A stretch of 64,000 bases of DNA from Pyricularia pennisetigena (Eukaryota > Ascomycota > Sordariomycetes > Magnaporthales > Pyriculariaceae): assembly GCF_004337985.1 (NCBI RefSeq), contig NC_043741.1, forward strand, positions 2,112,269 through 2,176,268, read 5' to 3'. This document shows, one piece after another, positions 31,213 through 43,800 of this stretch; position 1 is the stretch's first letter, and each line of letters starts with the position of its first letter. The notes beneath the pieces are model-generated. The model did no database searches, had not been told where the DNA came from, and saw only the letters and a program-made list of their open reading frames with translations. Position numbers and translations under genes: made by a program.

Positions 31213-32231
31213 TCAGTCGCTATCGTCTATGGCATCACCCCCTGAGCCGGGATTAACTTCTGTAACCTCGCCAGTCGCAGCTGACCAGTAACTATGGCGA
31301 AATCAAGTTAGCGAGCCGAGTCAGGATTTTGGGAAATAAATTGCCTAATGATGCGAGAAAAAACAGCTGCGCAAAAGAAGAAGAAAAAAAAAAAAGGGGG
31401 GGGNNGACTCACGCCAAAACCTGTATCTTGAACTCGCTAAAGCATACAGAAAACAGCTTGAGTAGCCTTGTCTGCCGGCTGTCGAGCACGTCGCCTTCCC
31501 TGCAGACGTCGTAGCCGGTGCTGCCCTCGCCGTTCTCACCGCCGAGCACGACGCGGCCCTTGATGAGCCTCGTGGGGACGCCGAGCTTGCGGAGCTCGGG
31601 CTCGATCGAGTGCGCAAGAGGAACGTCGTACTCCTGCGGCACCTCGCCTCCCGTGCTGTAGACGATGCCCGGCGGGATTGAAAAGTCCCTGGGCGCGACG
31701 GCGCCGGCGCGCGCAAAGTCGACTGACGTGATCGAGTCCAGGTACGACAGCAGCTCGGCGGCGGGCCGGTTGGTGAAGATGAGCCCGACGGTGCCGGCCA
31801 GGTGCGACGTCAGCTTGTGCAGGCCCTCGGCCTGCTCGTCCTCAGCCGTCTGGCCCAGGGCCCGGGCCATGAGTTTGGTCTTGCCGAAGAACATGCTGTT
31901 TTCGGTCTCGTTAGCTTCCCGGGATTTCTGCATCCTTCGGCGCATCATGAAATGTGCAAAGTAGCCGGCCCCTCAAAAGCAGAGAGCGGCGGACGGGCTA
32001 CGAAAGAAAAGAAGAAGAAGAAGCAAAAAAAACGTACCGGCTGTCACCCGACAGCTCCCGTCGCACATCCTTGAGGTTGTTGTTGCGCATGTTGTCGACG
32101 CTAAAGACGAAGAGGTGCTGGTACTGAGGCACACATTCTCGGATGTTGGCGAATAGCTGCTCCTTCTGCTCACGCGTCTTCTTGGTCACATTGGTCATGT
32201 GGACCACCTTTGCTCGTTTTGACTTGGGCAT
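31213..32231 (-). CDS. mrt4: Ribosome assembly factor Mrt4
   Basis: Three exons, 32231-32038, 31895-31413 and 31291-31213, give 251 residues. The protein starts [18 protein letters not shown], a family signature, and has the P0-like RNA-binding fold with [13 protein letters not shown] ([16 protein letters not shown]), [14 protein letters not shown] and GLIFTNR blocks; the last exon begins [12 protein letters not shown]. Mrt4 is a nucleolar paralog of ribosomal stalk protein P0 that holds the P0 site on pre-60S particles until late maturation. The C-terminus is short and acidic and lacks the P0 stalk tail, as expected. The second intron (31412-31292) contains an NN gap in a G/A homopolymer; the gap does not touch coding sequence. 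Confidence 0.94.
31404..31405. other. Assembly gap (NN)
   Basis: Two unknown bases in a G-run/A-run within intron 2 of mrt4. True size is unknown. Confidence 0.95.
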
Positions 32232-33368
32232 CGCGACTGTCTGAGGCTGTGCGAGTTGAAAAAGAACGAAGGGGCGGGGTGGCGACGGCGCCTTATTTCT
32301 CCTTTATGGTGCGTGGTTTGAATGCTCCCGGAGCTATCCACGAATCTGAAGTCTCTTGGTTCGCAGGATCTGGTAATGAGTTTGTTGCGATATCAACTTG
32401 TACTAGTCAAACCGGGCGAACGTCGCAAGCGATATGCCTCGAGGCTGGTCTGCGCCATGGGAACTTTTGGGCGGTGAGTCCCGGAAGAAAAATATCAGCG
32501 CTTCGGGACCCCGCATCTGCGAGCCCACATTTCACTATCGGCGCTATCGATTGACCCACGAAATCCGTCTCCTGTCTCATAGAGAATATATCAGGACGGT
32601 CAGGTTTCTGAATGCCACTTGGTGTGGCTCATGGTAATAATACAAAGTCTTTACCCATTCGTTTTTTTTTTTTTTTTTCCCACACCTACTCTGTGGTTAC
32701 AATTAAGTGCATCATGCCGCCAAACCCTCTATCAGCATAAGATCGTAATTTCTCTACACAAGCCAGTTAAGCATGTTGCGTATTCATTGCCCATAATGAT
32801 GAAGCAAAGCAACCTCTTCCCCGGAACCAAATTCTGACTGTCAAGTCTCCAAGTCTCATGCTAGGAAGTCCTGGTTAGGAAACTGGAGGAGTGAAATCGG
32901 GCACATGCGTGCTGACACGCTGCGCCAGATCGACCTGGCCGTGACAACAAGATGTGCGTGGATTAATTAGGTTACCAGGGCTGCCTTTTTGCATATCGCC
33001 CGGCTCAAGACACTTGAGTTCTCTCAACTTGGTGTTTAATCGTAATAATCACACCTCTCATCAATATGCGTCCTGAGCTGCGCAAGTAGATGGTGGGCTG
33101 CCCGACTAATCGGGTAATTAATTATTAACTGGGGTTCGGCTATGCCGCAGCCAGATATTTATACCAAGTCTATGACTAGACTACCTCTCGACTTCAAAAA
33201 CTACTCGATTATTTATAGCAAAGTAGATTGGAGAGTGATTTGTAGGGATTTTATTTTTCCTCAAAATCATTTTCATATATTTACTTCTGCAATGCGGGTT
33301 TTAATCAACACATTTCACAAATCACCTGCTTGCCTCGTTCACGGTTTATGAACACTCCAGGGAATCAA
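32232..33368. other. Divergent promoter region, Mrt4 / repeat-containing secreted protein
   Basis: 1.1 kb between divergent starts. The right part (about 33000-33340) is AT-rich. A T18 run lies at about 32661-32678. No gene is supported. Confidence 0.5.
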
Positions 33369-34076
33369 ATGTTTAAAATCTCTTACCTTTTGACTGTTGG
33401 CGCTTTCAGCGTTTCGGTGATTGCTGCTCCAGTGCCAGGCCCATCCGGCGGCGGAGTCGGCCATCCTGGCGTTGGCGCCCCCTCTTCAGGCACCACAGTC
33501 CCTTCCGTTCACGATTCGAATTCTCGTGAGCCCCATGCCAGCACAGGAGGTGGCGAAGGAGAAGTAAAGGCTTCCGAGGGAGATGAGAAAAACCCTGCAA
33601 ACGCGGCCTGGAACAAATTGTGTTACCGAGTTCGGGAAAAGGTCTACGACAAATTTGCCCCCCACAGTCCTTTCGGCCACGATTCGAATTCTCGTGAGCC
33701 CCATGCCAGCACGGGAGGTGGCGAAGGAGAAGTAAAGGCTTCCGAGGGAGATGAGAAAAACCCTGCAAACGCGGCCTGGAACAAATTGTGTTACCGAATT
33801 CGGGAAAAGGTCTACGACAAGTTTGCACCGCACAGTCCTTTCGGCCACCAAAACCCGGAAGGTACAGGATATGTAAATTGGCAACAGGATGAGATAATTT
33901 CAGAACATGACCTTGATCGGGAATGGGATAGGTCTCGCAAAGAATTGTCAAAGATCTTGGCCGACTCGCACAAACTTCTGGCGGAGATCGATAAAGAAAA
34001 CCGACGCCAACAGAGTGGGAGAAAGAAAAATGACAAGTTTGCCTCTGAAGAGAACAAAGGATTCGAAACTCGCTAG
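33369..34076 (+). CDS. Small secreted protein with two 56-residue repeats
   Basis: 235 residues from the ATG at 33369 (another in-frame ATG at 33348 would add seven residues). The N-terminus MFKISYLLTVGAFSVSVIAA is a good signal peptide with cleavage expected after Ala-Ala. Residues 48-103 and 104-159 are near-identical repeats (168 bp each, 5 base differences, one of them changing Val to Ile); each starts HDSNSREPHASTGGGEGEVK and contains a single Cys in WNKLCYR. The C-terminal part is charged and probably helical (HDLDREWDRSRKELSKILAD). I recognise no family. Size, secretion and recent internal duplication resemble fungal effectors or surface proteins; this is inference. It lies in AT-rich sequence, and its stop is only 41 bp from the stop of convergent cul4. 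Confidence 0.7.
   Translation: MFKISYLLTVGAFSVSVIAAPVPGPSGGGVGHPGVGAPSSGTTVPSVHDSNSREPHASTGGGEGEVKASEGDEKNPANAAWNKLCYRVREKVYDKFAPHSPFGHDSNSREPHASTGGGEGEVKASEGDEKNPANAAWNKLCYRIREKVYDKFAPHSPFGHQNPEGTGYVNWQQDEIISEHDLDREWDRSRKELSKILADSHKLLAEIDKENRRQQSGRKKNDKFASEENKGFETR
33510..33845 (+). repeat. Tandem 168-bp coding duplication
   Basis: Two direct adjacent copies, 33510-33677 and 33678-33845, differ at five positions by eye. Both are in the same frame within the secreted-protein gene. Such similarity points to a recent duplication or to gene conversion between copies. Confidence 0.9.
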
Positions 34077-34117
34077 AGAATCTAAATTTATACAGGAGTC
34101 AACCAGTAGCTATGCCC

Positions 34118-36938
34118 TCAGGCCATGTATACGTAGTTACCACCCTCGCGTTCAATGTATTCCTTATCGATGAGTCTGCGTTATGAATGTCAGAATATCA
34201 CCATGGAAGAAGATGAGACACACCAAAGGAAGTCGTGGATGGAGTGAACGTACTTTTCAATATTGGCCTTGATTTCCGCCGGCTCCAATGCACCCCTACG
34301 CCGCGTCTGCTCAATGACCTCGGCCACCAGCTGGGCGTGCGGCAGCGTTTTGCGGCTCTTCATTATGCGCACTATCGCCGCCTGCGTCTCGAACTGTCGG
34401 TCTGCCGCCACCCGCTCATGCGTCTCCTTGTTCTCGGCCTTGGTCTCCTTGAGCTGAATTTGGTTGATCTTGATGCGGATCTTGGGGTCCGTGAAACCCT
34501 TGTTGACTGTAAATGTGTCGTCCTTGCCGACATCCCTTCCCTTGGGCGCCTTTGCCAGCACTCGGGCCTTACCGCAGGCGAGAGACTGCAGCGTTCGCTG
34601 GAGCAAGTCGCCAGAAAGGCCGCAGGCTTTCTCGATCTCTTCGTAGGACAGTGGCTCGTCGATCTCGACGCTGTTGAACAATGCCAGAACCGCAGCCTGA
34701 TGCGCGCTCATGACAAGCTCCTTTGTGCCTCGTGGGAATGTCGCTTTGATGACACATTGGCTCAGGCTGTGCTTCCAGGTCAATTTCCGCCCCTCGTGCT
34801 TGTTCTTGTAGTACTGTTCAAAGTGTTGAAGATTCTCAAGAATGCCGTCAGGCAGGACCACGGCCGGATCATCCGGGTAGGACGGCCAAGCAGACGCTGA
34901 TAATACATTGACGTTGAGGTCAATCTTGCTGAGTTTGTTTGCCCTATCAGACGATCTCCGCCATTCTTTGTATGCAGCGAGCTCCTCCTTGCCAACTTCT
35001 TGATCCTTGAACATCTGCTCAAGGTTGTGCGTAAACTGTGACCCGCACTCAACCTTCAATTTGGCAAGCATAGTCCGCTCGGCATCTTGGCTTGCACTGC
35101 GTCCCATGAGCAATCTCCTAGCAAGATCGCGTTTGTAAAAGGCTTCAAAAACATCCTTGCCCTGAATGAACCTGAAAAGCTCGAGGCCGTTATCGAGTTG
35201 CCTGTTGAGCTCGGCGTCCTCATCGCCTGCGCTGGCAACGTCAGCTCGCTCCGTCTCCGTGCGATCTTTGTAATCACCCATTAACGATGGCGGCAGCGCT
35301 TTTAGACCTCCACGCAGCAGCATGTCGATGTACTTGGCAACCCGCTCGCCGACATCGGTACCCGTGTTCTTCGCTGCTTTATCGTTCATGAAACGACAGA
35401 AGGCGTCTCGCATGTTTTTCCTGAAATCATCGTTCCCTCCAAAAGCATCACGTATGATGTTGAGAAGTTTGCGCTGCAGCTCCAGGAGTAGAACCACCAT
35501 CTCGTCGCCCCGTTCCGTGTCACTAATGATTTTGGAACCGGTGGAAATTGCGTATTCCTCCCAGGGGCCACGAAGGTCCATGTGCTGTCCCGTCAAGCGG
35601 AGGAGCTCATAAAGTCCTCTAAGAGACTCGATATCTGCCTCTCCAATCAAGCGAGCAACTTCAGTGACGCCCAGTAGTTTGTCGGTATGGTCCTGAATGG
35701 CTATCCTTTGTATGTCGCTCATGAGCTCTCTCTTGGTGGTGCTGTCAAAATTGTAGACATTGCACCGCGTGTCCTCGCGGTTTATGAGCACACGTACTGA
35801 CGCAATGTAATCCTTCAGGTCGTAGTTTTCGCTCTTTTCCAGGGCAAAAGTCTCAAAGTATCGGGCCGATTCGTCGAGCAGAGGTTCCTCAAAGTCCTTC
35901 CCATATACGTTGAAAACGTGAAGCATTTTTACGGCATCCTTCAGCAGTGCTCCATCGAACATCTTATCTCCTGCCCGATCCAGCGAAACCAGTTGCAACA
36001 TCCCGTTGATGACCTTCCGGCCTGGCAGGTCATCTTTGCGATCGGCCTGCAGCCCGTCTGAGTGTCGCGAGCCAAAAATGACACGTCGGAAAGAAGTTAT
36101 AGTTACGTCGTTAAGGTCGTGATCCTTGCCCTGCTTAACTATGTATGTGCGGTCCAGGTAGCTAAACAGAGACCGTATGACAACCTAGACATGGAAGGAT
36201 GAATCAGTATTTCGGGCAGCATCTTGAGGGGTATGTGGAAATGAAGGCCTAAGATGTGTAGATGCACGCCAACTTGGTGTTCATTTCGCATTTTTATCCA
36301 CATACCGATTTGCGACTCCAGTCCTTCCAGTATTGATGCACTATCCTGACCATGTCGATTTCGGACCCGTTATCTTTCGCCCTGACCTTGGGAAGGACCT
36401 CTTCCCTCACATAACCGTCACAGCGATTCTGCAGTATCTTGAACAGTTTGGCGCTCTCATCTCGGCGACATATGCTCTCGACGTGCCTGTATAGCCGGTC
36501 CAGAGGCTGCCGCGGTTGCCGACCTTGGAAGATGTCTTGCAGGGCAGACTCCAGTTCATTGTACGCCCTTGCATAGTAGTCGTCGACTGCTGGGGTCTGC
36601 TGCGGCTTGAGGTTCTTCACGACCAGCTTTCTGGCCCCAAGGTACGTCTTGAGCGCCGGCGCGGCCTGTGGTGGCCGGACGAAGCCTGCGTGCCCTCCAA
36701 AGCCGGCCATGTTGCTGTCCGTGGCCGGGCGTTTCCCAAAGGCCTTTGCGCTCATGGTGGTGGTGCCAGGCTGCTCGGGTCGGATTCGCTTGGGGTCGGG
36801 GTCGTGGTCGGCCGGCGGGCCGCCCCAGTACGCCAGAGGATTCGAGTCAACTCGGTGCCGGCGTTTGGGTTGGCCTTGGGAAGGTGGAGATGATGTTGCT
36901 GCGGCAGCTCCGTCGCCAATATTAAATGTTGGAAGCAT
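34118..36938 (-). CDS. cul4: Cullin-4, scaffold of CRL4 ubiquitin ligase
   Basis: Three exons, 36938-36306, 36184-34254 and 34175-34118, give 873 residues. Introns are 121 and 78 bp. The protein has a disordered N-terminus, then the CUL4-type start RKLVVKNLKP, cullin repeats, the cullin homology domain (FRFIQGKDVFEAFYKRDLAR, SLACGKARVL, RIKINQIQLKET) and the neddylation site IVRIMKSRK with Lys820, 54 residues from the end. The last exon supplies LIDKEYIEREGGNYVYMA, the canonical cullin C-terminus. Cul4 with Ddb1 and Rbx1 forms nuclear ligases for replication licensing, DNA repair and, in Neurospora, heterochromatin (DCDC complex). The ATG used begins MLPTFNIGDG; no better one is seen upstream. 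Confidence 0.94.
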
Positions 36939-37879
36939 GAAACCAGTCAAGTCCTGGATCGACCGGAAATGAGGAGGAATGAAGGTCGTAAAATCGTGAA
37001 ATAGGTCCTTGTGGTTTTTGTCTGCCTTTGGACCCTTGCCTAGTTGACTGGATGAAGGTTAGGTAGGTGGTGGAGGTTGACCGTGGCCACCGCGGCTCAA
37101 CGGTCGCTTGGGGTCCAGTCTAGACGGGCATCTGCTTGTCAATGCGGAAAGTTTGGCTTGAGACCAAATACTGATTTTGTTTGGATGAAGCCCAGCACTG
37201 TGAAAAGTGGTAAATTAGGAGCGTCTGGTTGTTTGTGTAGCATTGAGGGTTGGCCAGAGGAGAATGTGGTGTCCGTTTTTCGCTGGCATTTGATCCTTCC
37301 TCATCGCCGGCAATGGCGTTCCTGTCCGCCGTTTGTTTAAATCCGCTATCCATCCGATCTTACCTGCCAATCAACGATTCATGACGGCTCGATAGGCGAT
37401 AAGCCCCGCCATCAGCTCCAGTTCCTACTCATACAGTGATGATTACCGACGCAATTCCACAAGCTTCCCCGCAATTTGAGACAGTCAAGTGGAGCTGGGC
37501 CTCTTCATACTTAACAAGTAGGTACCTCCGAAATTGAAGTACTTGATTACCGTACCCGGCTTGTGAGTCCTTACGACTATCAGGTTTGCGTCCTAACTTC
37601 TTGTTTTCTCATTGTCACTATGTGCGGCCGCTTAATTTTCTTTTCTTTTCTTTTTCTAATTACGCATTAAGTCAATCAATCACACTTAGAACTAGATCGA
37701 TAGCTATCTAATGTGCATAGAGGGGTGCTTCAACAGCAAAACTTTCCGACTCTTTTTCCTATTCTGGATTAAGATGCGCCTCTATGTGCTCAAAACATCA
37801 TCCCATCCATGATATGACATGTACCGTCAAGCCTTATCATACTTTGCTTAATGCCCGTTGATTTGATACATTGACCTTA
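36939..37879. other. Intergenic stretch, cul4 promoter and tel1 3' flank
   Basis: About 940 bp between two genes on the same strand. It must contain the cul4 promoter and the tel1 3' end. Short C/T and A/T tracts are seen (37636-37661). No gene is supported. Confidence 0.55.
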
Positions 37880-40800
37880 TCAGGCGTATGCAGCCCAGCC
37901 TATGACAAAGTATTAATTTAATTAGTAACAAGTCACGACGGACATGGTTATGGTTGCCCAGAACTGGAGACGCCAAAGAACACATTCAAGTACTTGCCAG
38001 AAAATAGACATGCCAGGTTTCTCTCCGAAGTCGCCTGGTTTATCAGGTCGTTCACAGTCGCAGTGACACTCAGCGTCTTGGAAAGTTTCTTGCGCACCAC
38101 CTCGAGCGCTCTCTCCGCCTCCGATGGCTCGTTCACCACCTTGCGGTGCTCCGCCACGGCCTTGACGTCGACACCTGGAGCCCCCGTCTCGTTGTCGCGC
38201 GATGTCGTTGTGTCCTGAAGCTTTGCCAGCCGTACCGGTGATATGGACCAAGAGTACAGCGGGTCGTACCGCAGCACGTCCAGGATCGTCATGATGGAGT
38301 AGGTCTCCTCCCGTAGCGCATCCATGGTGAACTCGCAGCACCGTCGGAACACGCCCTCCGTCTTGGTGATTCCCATGCCGTCTACAATATCCCGTGTCAG
38401 GCGGAACGGGACGAGCTCCGGCACGGGCAGGATGCGGCCCATCTCGAATGCTATGCCCAGGTCGATATGCACCACCTCGCCGGTCCGGCTGTCCAACAGG
38501 ATGTTGTGGCCGTGTCGGTCACCCAATCCCAATACGTGGCCCAGCATTGAGATGGCGGCTGTCGTGCGCGTGTATGCCAGTCTTCGAACAAACCATTCAT
38601 CGGGGTCTGGGAAGTGTTCCATGAAGAAATACCGCATCACCGGCGGGAAGCGCTCTGTCGCTTTGCGATACGCCCGGATGCGCTCTTCAACCGGCTTGCC
38701 TTGGGCATTCGAGATCTCCTTACGGCACTGGCTGCCCCTCCACAGCTTGGGGTAATATCGCTCGTGCGCCGGTATGAGATAGTCGTGCAGCGGGATCGTG
38801 TTAGGTACAAACTCGATCAGACCAGTAGATGTCGTAAGCGGGACGACCTTGTATGTGCGGATACCCAGGTTTCGTTGCCGAGTAGTGCGGTGGAGCTTGA
38901 GCACCGACGACACAGCCGCGAACACCTGCTCCATGATGGCATCTTGCCGGAGATCATCGTTGCCACCTTTGACAAGCTGCTTGTATCTGACTCCATCGCT
39001 GCCTACTGCTGTCAGGATCTTTGGAGCGCTCAGTCCGGACGCTATACTCATCTCTGGTTCCAGTTTGACAATGACTGGTACTGTGGAATAGTCGCAGTCC
39101 ACCCGTAGCTCCATCTGCATGGTCGGCGGTGGGATGCGATACTTGAACAGGGAATCCTGAAGAGGCTTAGCTTGTGCGTGATTATGGATAGCGACCTTCT
39201 GCCCCTGCTTGTAGCCCTTCTCTGGGCCTCGATCAATGGCCAGAGCGTAGTACTTGGCGTTGGTGTAATTGACAGCCTGCCAAATACTGTAGACCTTTTT
39301 GTGCTTGCCGAGGTGCTCTGAAATCCTGACCAATGCCTTGTTGCGAAGGACTGCGATTTCGTCCTCCTTGTTGATCTTGGATTTCATCCCTGACCATATT
39401 TGGTACATGCCGTGATAGGGATGCTCGCAGCATATCCGGAAGACAAGGCTTTGCAGCAGCTTGTGAAAGCTGGTTTCTGCTTCCTGCAGGCGCGAAGTAA
39501 GCTGGTTGATCAATGGAGCAAATTTGCGACTGGGAACCTTGTGCAGATGGGCTTGCACTGCTTGGGTGGTAGCTTGCTCCTCCGATCGTTCCAGCCAGAG
39601 TGCTGTGAACCGCAGCGCATCATCATTGTGCTCATCCGAGGCTGACAGAGATAACAAGTAATTCTCCAGGCTCAGCTGTACGAATTGACTGCGTGTCTGT
39701 TCAATACGTCGCAGCTCTTGTCGATCCAGATCTAACCAAGTCCTGGCCTTGTTCAACATGCCGGTATACTTCTGCTTGAGCATCTGGTCTTTAGTTTTGG
39801 ACACAATCGCACTCAGCTGGGTGACCTCATCGCTTTTCCCCTTCTCGAGTCCTTTGAGGCGGTTAAGATCAGCCAGGCTGTCTGGATTCTGCAGCTGTTC
39901 GTCGCAGAAAACAGCAAATTGGTGATAGACTTTTCCAGCCGCCTTGCCTTCGTTGTTGCCTCGAAGTTCCTTCAAAGCCGGCTGTAAATATTTTCGCTGG
40001 ATTTCCTCAGAGCTTTCAAGCTTCGCCACTGACACTTGATGCCCAATACTGGCCAAAAGGTCGGCACGATTGACGTCAATTGTCTGCTTTTTGAGGGCAC
40101 ACTCCCCTTCAATGCTTTGTAGCATGCGGATCGATGGAATCATCTCGCCATAATCCCAAAAGGAGTTTGCAACCTCCACCTTGATCGCCGCATCAACACT
40201 GAGACCCATAGCCTCGCACGGCTGAATGAGATTGTTGAGCGAGGTGGATATGTTTAGTGACTCTTGTGTGGCGTCGTGGTATCTGAAGATTCCGGCTGAT
40301 AGTAGCAGCGCCTGCACTTCCAATGTTCCGGTCATGGCAGCCGTGAGCTTCTGGGATTTTTGAAAGTGGCTATGCTGACTGAGCAAGCTCAAAGTTGACT
40401 CCCGACATGAAAGAATCTGACGGACGTCATCATATCTGGAAAAGTTGGTATGTTAGCAGTCCATCCCAGTGAAAAAAAAAAAAAAAACTAGCATCAAGTT
40501 TCTTGTTCATGTACCTTCCACTCATCATCCAGTCAGACCTCCTCTCAAATCTGCGATAGAGCGCGTCCACGCTGTCATGGATGGTGAGTGACTCGTCGAT
40601 TTCTGTCAGGGCAGCTAGAGCACCAAGGTGCTGCCGCAAATGGAAGGCTTTCAGACTTCCACTCGTCAGGTAGCGGATAGTGCTTGCTAGACCCTGATGA
40701 ACAGCCTGCTGGGCAGAAATTAGATCAGTCGCCTGATGTATGCTCTGATAAGCCTTATACATAGTGACTGCGCGGTGGTCTTGGTTCGGAGGGACGGGCA

Positions 40801-43800
40801 GGTTCCATATCGCCAGGCGCCGGGCAGTCTCAAAAGTGCTGCCAATGCTGGATGACTGACCATCCAGGCCTTGTTGGGTCTGTAGGAGCGAGTGAGCCAG
40901 TCCCGAGAGGCCAAGTTCTCCCAGCGTTCGTACCATAGACTGCCCGTCCTTGCTTGCAGACTGGTCCCTGCGCCTGACATGATCGTCGAGCTGGGCGCCA
41001 CGAAATGCCAGGCTCTTCATGCCGTCCTTCTCATACTCGAGTCTAGAGAGGACGTTGTCGAGATTCGAGATTTGGGGGAGTCCATAGTACGCGTCTGGGT
41101 CGTCGATATTCTCAAAGATCTCCAGGAGAATCTCAGTCGAGTCAGTAGTATCCAGGTCCCTCGCAGCCGACGATCTGCGAGAAGTCTTCTGGCTAGCCTC
41201 TGAAAAGGCAATCTCGGCAAAAACAAGGGCGACTTTGTACATCCCACATCTTGTAGCTGCGGTCGATAACGCAGCAAGATCTATCTCGAGCCACGCGGAG
41301 CGATCCGCTATAGAGGTTTCATTTGGGAGTGGTTGTGTTCTCAGAAAAAGCACCGTGTTGATGAGAAGCTTTATATTCTCTCTCGCCAGAGGGGTGTTCA
41401 TGACAAGCCACTCTTTGAGACTATCAGATAGCTTCCGTCGGACTGTCTGCTGCGTATCCAGCTGCAGAAAGAGCACAAGATGAACGATGAAAGGAAAAAC
41501 TTGATCTGCAAACGATTTCGACTTGAGCAGAAGCGGAGGTAACTGGGCCAAGATTGTATAGTTGCTGATAGATTTGGCGAGAAACACAGCCATCGACTGC
41601 GACCAGTCCAGAGTGTCAATGCGACCACGACTGAAAAGCTCAGCATCAATAACTTGGGGAACCTCAACATAGTCAGAAGGGGGGATGTTATACGGAGCCC
41701 AATCCGAGGAAGCGTGAACAGCTTCAGAGAGACTGTCTTGGCAGGCCATGGACAGAGAGTTATCCTGGGCAGCAGTTGTTTCCGTGACGATCTTACGCAA
41801 GGCAGCTTCTGCCAAGCCAGCTGTTGCACAATCACGGTCTGTTATCAATGCTTCAATGGCTTCCAGGATTCCCTCTTCTGAACCCAAGTCCCGCCCAGCT
41901 AACTTTGCATAATCAGCTAGGCGAGACTCTCGTAAGAGCTTCTCTTGGACCTCCCCTGATGCCGCAAAGGATTTGCCAACCACACGGCCCGCCCAGGTGA
42001 GATAGTTGGCATGAAGAGATTCGGCTTTGCAGCTCTCCCAGACCATTGTGCTGTGCTTGATCGCACCATCGTCCGTGTCAATGACATCCTTGGAGCCCGG
42101 AGGAGGTGTCTTGAAGTCCCCGCAGAGCATCGCAAGGGCCAAGTCTCTCGAGGACTGATTCAATAGCCGGTGTCGATTAGCACCATCCTTGAGAATCTCG
42201 AGTAGAAGGCTGGACTCGTGAGTTTCCTTCTCTGCATTTCCCGAGGTGCCGATTTGCGCAGCTGCCTGGGTGATCTTTTTAAAAGCCTGGAGCTGAGACT
42301 CGTCTCTGAAGGCGTTAGATTCATATGAGGCGAGAAATTCGGTGAACCACTTGTGAAAAGTCTGAGCGTTGCTCTTGGTTGCCTTGAACTGACTTTCCTG
42401 AGTGGTACTTGACTGACTGGACTCAAGGAACAGCCGTAAGGATGCAAGTGTGGAGAGTGCATAGCCAGCAAGGAAGGTCGGCACTCGAGCAAGGTGGTTT
42501 GCTCCAGCTGAGATCAGATAACGAGTGATTCCAAGTGCATCATCGGCGCATTCGGGGTCTCCAATGTAGGGACGTATGGAGTGAAGAATCATCTCGAGAG
42601 GATACGACGAGACAGCATGGTCTCCAGCCAGACAGACTAAGATTCGCACCTTTCGGATAACTGCGCATGCGTGCAAAGGACCCATGGCCGTTTGAACGGT
42701 GTTTAGGAGCTTGCGGCAGACCGACACAACCAGCGCAGGACTCCAAAGACTTTCCAACTCGTGCTGTGTCCTCCCGCAAATATGTTCCAGTTCTTGTGTG
42801 AGATGCCTGGCTCTAAACAAGGGCTGTTGATTTGGGGGTAAAATTACTTCAGAATGTCCGAACCCCTTGATTTTTGCGCTAATGTCGGCTGCATATTTGA
42901 GTCTGGGATTTTTAGCAAAACACTTGGTCTCGATTGGATCCTCTTGGTCGATGATGTCGAAGAGAATCCCGACGATGTCCACAAACTCGAGATTAACGTG
43001 TTGATAGAACAACTCCTTGCCCATGATTCGCCTGACGATGCTCTCGCTCGTGGCGTGTTTGTCCCTGCTGGCATTTTTCTGGCCACAAATGTCATTTGCC
43101 ACGCTATATGCCATCACCCTAGCAAAGTTTTCCTGTATCAGTTTAGCGGTGGTGGTCTTTAGCCTTTGTACCAGATCCGCTGCTTGGTCTTCCTGGCCTC
43201 GCATCATCATGAGGGATATGGCTTCTGATTTGGCTTGTTCGAGCAGCTCCTCCAGGCTTGAAAATCCAAAAATTGCGTACGGTATGGTCTCGAGGCTGGA
43301 TGATTCCAGCCATGTGTACAGTAGCTGCGGCGTGAAGAGCCGGAAAAGTTCCTTTGGGCTCTTGAGGTCTAGATAATCTGCAACACAGGACAAACATGTC
43401 TGCGCATGACAGACGGAGCTTGAAATGTGACCCGAGGTCTCGAAGATCGTGTAGATTCCCCGGCGCAAAGTTGTCGGCCATTGTCGTGCAATCTCCGCAA
43501 GGAGATAGAGACGAAATGCGATGCCTTCCCTGTGGTCTGAATCTGTAGGAAGACAATCCAGGATGTCAAGAAAAAGCTCATCGTGAACTTTGAAAACATA
43601 AAGCTCAAAAATCTTTGGAAGTTTCGAACCAATGTTGAATTTCAACCAAAGAGCGCCCTCCTTGATTAATGAAAAGAGGGAAGAACGGCAAGACTTGTAG
43701 TTGAGAGTTGTACCGTAATCTGGCTTCTTTTCAAGCAGAGTAAACAAAAGATCAGCCAGGCGCGCCTGAGCCCTCTGGGAAAGATTATTACCAGGCGAGC

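Noticed and set aside
36294..36950. Cullin start at an upstream TTG (36950)
   Set aside because: TTG initiation is not expected in fungi; the in-frame ATG at 36938 is used.
37997..37998. GT donor two codons into the tel1 tail (GTACTT at 37993)
   Set aside because: Splicing there to the acceptor at 37900 shifts the frame and destroys the FATC end, while the GC donor restores it exactly.
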